Shown: in pieces, positions 44,143-46,375 of the stretch
Layout: each line of letters starts with the position of its first letter
Position numbering within the stretch: position 1 is the stretch's first letter
NCBI GenBank assembly: GCA_023665525.1
Contig: JAMPDT010000006.1
Span: 1 to 46,375 of the forward strand
Reading direction: 5' to 3'
DNA from: Butyrivibrio sp.
GTDB lineage: Bacteria > Bacillota > Clostridia > Lachnospirales > Lachnospiraceae
DNA length: 46,375 nt
Program-made: the position numbers and the translations under genes
Notes under the pieces: generated by a model
Seen by the model: only the letters and a program-made list of their open reading frames with translations
Told to the model about the DNA's origin: nothing
The model's database searches: none

Positions 44143-44180
44143 ATTATCCCGCGCCGATCGGTACGGTCGGTGCGGGTAAT
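44143..44180 (+). terminator. Hairpin after the binding-protein gene (weak terminator or mRNA stabiliser)
   Basis: An imperfect stem of 14 pairs with one bulged T (44143-44157 with 44167-44180) and a nine-base loop. It is followed by TAAAAAATTT and not a clear T-tract. Placement suggests it protects the binding-protein mRNA or lowers read-through to the DUF624 and GH130 genes. Confidence 0.5.
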
Positions 44181-44236
44181 TAAAAAATTTCCCGACGGCA
44201 GATAATGTCTTGACGGAATGCCAAAGGAAGTATATT

Positions 44237-44962
44237 ATGAAATCGATCTTTAGCGGCGACACCAAGTTTGCGCGTTTTATGAACAAGGTGGGAGATATAA
44301 TACTGCTCAGCATACTGTGGCTTGTATGCTGTATCCCTCTTATTACGATAGGCGCCTCCACAACCGCAGCGTATTACGCAGCCGCTAAGGTAATAAGACA
44401 TAGCACGGGCTATGAATGGAACGAGTTTTTTAAGTCCTTCAGGCTTAATTTTAAGAGTACGATAGGTATGAACCTTGTGTTCATAATATGCGCGGCTTTT
44501 CTTATATTCAATTTTATTGTTATGGGCGGAGCCGACGACGAGGTGTTTTTTTATCTCAAAACGGTGTATCTTGTGATAGCGGTTCTGCTGATCGGCGTAT
44601 ATGCCTACGCATACCCGATTCTGTCAAGATTCAACCTTAAAAGCGGCAGAATAATAATTATGTCAATGCAGCTTTTTTTCAGGCATTTCCCGACGACCAT
44701 AGCGATTGTGGGAATGTTTTTGCTGACGATATTCGGAATGTATATGCTGCCGTGGGCTTTTTTCATACTGCCCGGATTGTTTATGTTTCTTGTGACCTTT
44801 CTTATGGAGAGGGTTCTGCTCAAATATATACCCAAGCCCGAGGAGGGCAGCGAGGAGGCGGAGCGCTGGTATTTTCAGCCCACAAAAACAGCTTCAAATA
44901 CGAAAACAAGCTCTGATTACAGCAGAGTAAGATATAGATATAAACACAAAAAAAATAAATAA
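44237..44962 (+). CDS. DUF624 (YesL-like) membrane protein, second copy
   Basis: The 241-residue paralog of the protein at 29147 has the same plan: FARFMNKVGDIILLSILWLVCCIPLITIGASTTAAYY at the start, several helices, and a LPGLFMFLVTFLMERVLLKYIPKPEEG C-terminal motif. A basic tail rich in Ser and Thr follows. I chose the ATG at 44237, preceded by AAAGGAAG, over an in-frame TTG at 44210. It is 31 bases before the GH130 gene. As with the first copy, function is not known. The copies share clear segments but differ enough to be an old duplication. Confidence 0.88.
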   Translation: MKSIFSGDTKFARFMNKVGDIILLSILWLVCCIPLITIGASTTAAYYAAAKVIRHSTGYEWNEFFKSFRLNFKSTIGMNLVFIICAAFLIFNFIVMGGADDEVFFYLKTVYLVIAVLLIGVYAYAYPILSRFNLKSGRIIIMSMQLFFRHFPTTIAIVGMFLLTIFGMYMLPWAFFILPGLFMFLVTFLMERVLLKYIPKPEEGSEEAERWYFQPTKTASNTKTSSDYSRVRYRYKHKKNK

Positions 44963-44993
44963 AAGCCGCGTGAGGGCGGCGGAACGGAGTATT

Positions 44994-46016
44994 ATGTCAG
45001 AAATTAAGATGATTGCGCCTGCGGTAAATAACGTGCCGTGGCAGGACAAGCCCGAAGGAATAGTCGGAGCGCCCATATGGAGGTATTCGGAGAATCCCAT
45101 TATCAACCGCAACCCGATTGAGAATGTGGCGCGGATTTTCAACAGCGCGGTCGTTCCCTACGAGGGCAAGTTTATAGGAGTGTTCAGGGCGGAGCAGACC
45201 AACGGCGTTCCTTATATTTATCTCGGAAGAAGCGACGACGGAATACATTGGAACTTTGACAAGGATAAGATTATTTTTAAGGACGAGGACGGCAACGACT
45301 TTATGCCCTATTACGCATACGACCCTCGACTTGTAAAGGTTGAGGACGTATATTATGTTATTTGGTGCCAGGACTTTTACGGCGCGTCGATAGGTATGGC
45401 AAGGACGACGGATTTTAAGACTTTCACAAGAGTTGAGAACCCGTTTTTGCCCTTTAACAGAAACGCCGTTCTTTTCCCCAGAAAAATACACGGCAACTTT
45501 ATGCTTTTGAGCCGTCCGTCGGATTCGGGACACACTCCGTTCGGAGATATTTTCATAAGCGAAAGCCCCGACCTTGTGTACTGGGGCAAGCACAGGCACG
45601 TTATGGGACGCAGCAGCGAATGGTGGGAGTCGCTCAAGATAGGCGGAGGCGCGGCTCCGATAGAGACCTCGGAGGGCTGGCTTTTGTTCTACCACGGCGT
45701 AAGCGGAACCTGCAACGGCTATGTATACTCGATCGGCGGAGCAATTCTTGATCTTGAGGAGCCCTCAAAGGTGCTTTACCGCTGTGAGAACTTCCTTCTC
45801 ACGCCCGAGGAATGGTATGAGGAAAGAGGCTTTGTGCCGAACGTAACCTTCCCCTGCGCGACGATTCACGACCCCGAGTCGGGAAAGATCGCGATTTACT
45901 ACGGCTGTGCGGACAGCTATGTCGGACTTGCCTTCTGCAAGTTTGACGAGATAGTCGCTTATATCAAGGAGCACAGCGTGACCCGCGACGATGACCGCGA
46001 GCTTGGAAGGCGTTAA
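44994..46016 (+). CDS. GH130 beta-mannoside phosphorylase
   Basis: The 340-residue cytosolic enzyme, with no signal peptide, has a five-blade propeller of the GH130 family. Members phosphorolyse beta-mannosides to alpha-mannose 1-phosphate. Visible landmarks are IWRYSENPIINRNP, NSAVVPYEGKFIGVFRAE, YYAYDPRLVKVED (catalytic Asp110), HTPFGDIFISESPD and NVTFPCATI. Length and motifs fit subfamily 2 (mannooligosaccharide phosphorylases); subfamily assignment is tentative. I chose the ATG at 44994 because CGGAGT precedes it and the family begins near IWRYSENP; a GTG at 44970 is possible but less likely. It would act on oligosaccharides imported by the ABC systems upstream and saves ATP by making a phosphorylated sugar. 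Confidence 0.95.
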   Translation: MSEIKMIAPAVNNVPWQDKPEGIVGAPIWRYSENPIINRNPIENVARIFNSAVVPYEGKFIGVFRAEQTNGVPYIYLGRSDDGIHWNFDKDKIIFKDEDGNDFMPYYAYDPRLVKVEDVYYVIWCQDFYGASIGMARTTDFKTFTRVENPFLPFNRNAVLFPRKIHGNFMLLSRPSDSGHTPFGDIFISESPDLVYWGKHRHVMGRSSEWWESLKIGGGAAPIETSEGWLLFYHGVSGTCNGYVYSIGGAILDLEEPSKVLYRCENFLLTPEEWYEERGFVPNVTFPCATIHDPESGKIAIYYGCADSYVGLAFCKFDEIVAYIKEHSVTRDDDRELGRR

Positions 46017-46114
46017 TATATTTTTAAGAAAAATGGGCTGTCATAGTGTAATCAGGCGAATTGACTGAAAAACGGTGGCAGTCCTTTTTACGGCTGTGAG
46101 TTAAGGAGTTTAAA

Positions 46115-46375
46115 ATGATTAAGAAAAAATTAGCGTTAATGCTGCTCTGCGCCGTGTCGTCGGCGTTCGCGCTTTGCGGCTGCGCAGGCTCGGGCGCGTC
46201 CTCCTCGGAGGGGAATACCTTCGCGGCGGCTTCGGAGGCGACAAGCGCGTCCAATGCGGAAACGGAGCAGGCGACGGAGAATAAAACCGAAATCACGGAA
46301 AATATCAATAAGGATATGGAGAATATGAAGGCGGCTGACATTGTGAGCCAAATGAAGCTGGGAATAAGTCTCGGC
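46115..46375 (+). CDS. Lipoprotein GH5-like glycosidase, 3'-truncated by window edge
   Basis: 87 codons are visible. The start at 46115 follows TTAAGGAG. The product has a lipobox LCGC (Cys23), then a Ser/Thr/Glu/Asn-rich linker to about residue 68. The last part, MKAADIVSQMKLGISLG, is the typical opening of a GH5 barrel (canonical MK-x-GWNLGNTLDA), so a surface endo-glucanase or endo-mannanase is likely. The catalytic glutamates lie outside the window. It follows GH130 after 98 bases and a possible weak GACTG/CAGTC hairpin with T5 (around 46057-46088), so it may be a separately tuned gene of the same locus. Confidence 0.7.
   Translation, partial: MIKKKLALMLLCAVSSAFALCGCAGSGASSSEGNTFAAASEATSASNAETEQATENKTEITENINKDMENMKAADIVSQMKLGISLG

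Noticed and set aside
1..46375. tRNA genes, CRISPR arrays, insertion sequences or prophage
   Set aside because: By eye I found no cloverleaf with a CCA end, no regularly spaced repeats, no transposase or integrase motif. A covariance search could still find a small RNA that I missed.

Overview
The window is chromosomal DNA of moderate G+C from a low-redundancy Firmicute, most probably a gut or rumen anaerobe of the Clostridia (Lachnospiraceae-like). This rests on AGGAGG-type ribosome sites with frequent TTG and GTG starts, many LxxC lipoproteins with Ser/Thr/Glu-rich linkers and no outer-membrane genes, an A-type flavodiiron protein, a DUF4317 protein, and a beta-mannan locus resembling those of Roseburia and Ruminococcus. 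The genus is not determinable from what is here.

Layout. 1-3.2 kb: the end of fusA and complete tuf, with a strong tuf promoter and terminator. 3.3-5.6 kb: a six-helix membrane protein, a P-loop kinase-like protein and, in the opposite direction, a DUF4317 protein. 5.6-19.2 kb: an AgrC/LytTR-type two-component pair followed by a tightly packed operon. The operon holds two ABC exporter half-transporters, two paralogous minimal trigger-factor-like proteins, a thioredoxin, a lipoprotein, a thioredoxin-reductase-like flavoprotein without NADPH motifs, a PreP-like M16C zinc peptidase and a cysteine-desulfidase-family protein. I regard this as a candidate undescribed export / thiol-redox / proteolysis system. 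19.2-26 kb: a mixed accessory stretch with an EF-hand-like protein behind a structured leader, a frameshifted chemotaxis receptor, two GNAT acetyltransferases, a 64-residue ORF with its own near-consensus promoter, a hemolysin III/PAQR protein and a flavodiiron protein.

26-46.4 kb: a beta-mannan utilisation locus. A lipoprotein SGNH esterase precedes a strong promoter. That promoter leads into a lipoprotein GH26 mannanase with a CBM35-like module and then about 18 kb of co-oriented genes. They are: DUF624; a 997-residue carbohydrate-binding/solute-binding fusion; two CUT1 permease pairs; an NHL/TPR membrane protein; a Yip1-like membrane protein; a DUF5696 membrane-anchored protein; a beta-sandwich lipoprotein; a second solute-binding lipoprotein; a second DUF624; a GH130 mannoside phosphorylase; and the start of a lipoprotein GH5. 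Outside the cell, the esterase would deacetylate and GH26/GH5 would cut mannan. The binding proteins and permeases would import oligosaccharides, with the ATPase encoded elsewhere, and GH130 would phosphorolyse them in the cytoplasm. The NHL, Yip1 and DUF5696 genes have no known role and may form a surface assembly around the transporter.

I saw no tRNA, rRNA, CRISPR array, insertion sequence or prophage gene. Residue numbers were counted by hand from the stated starts.
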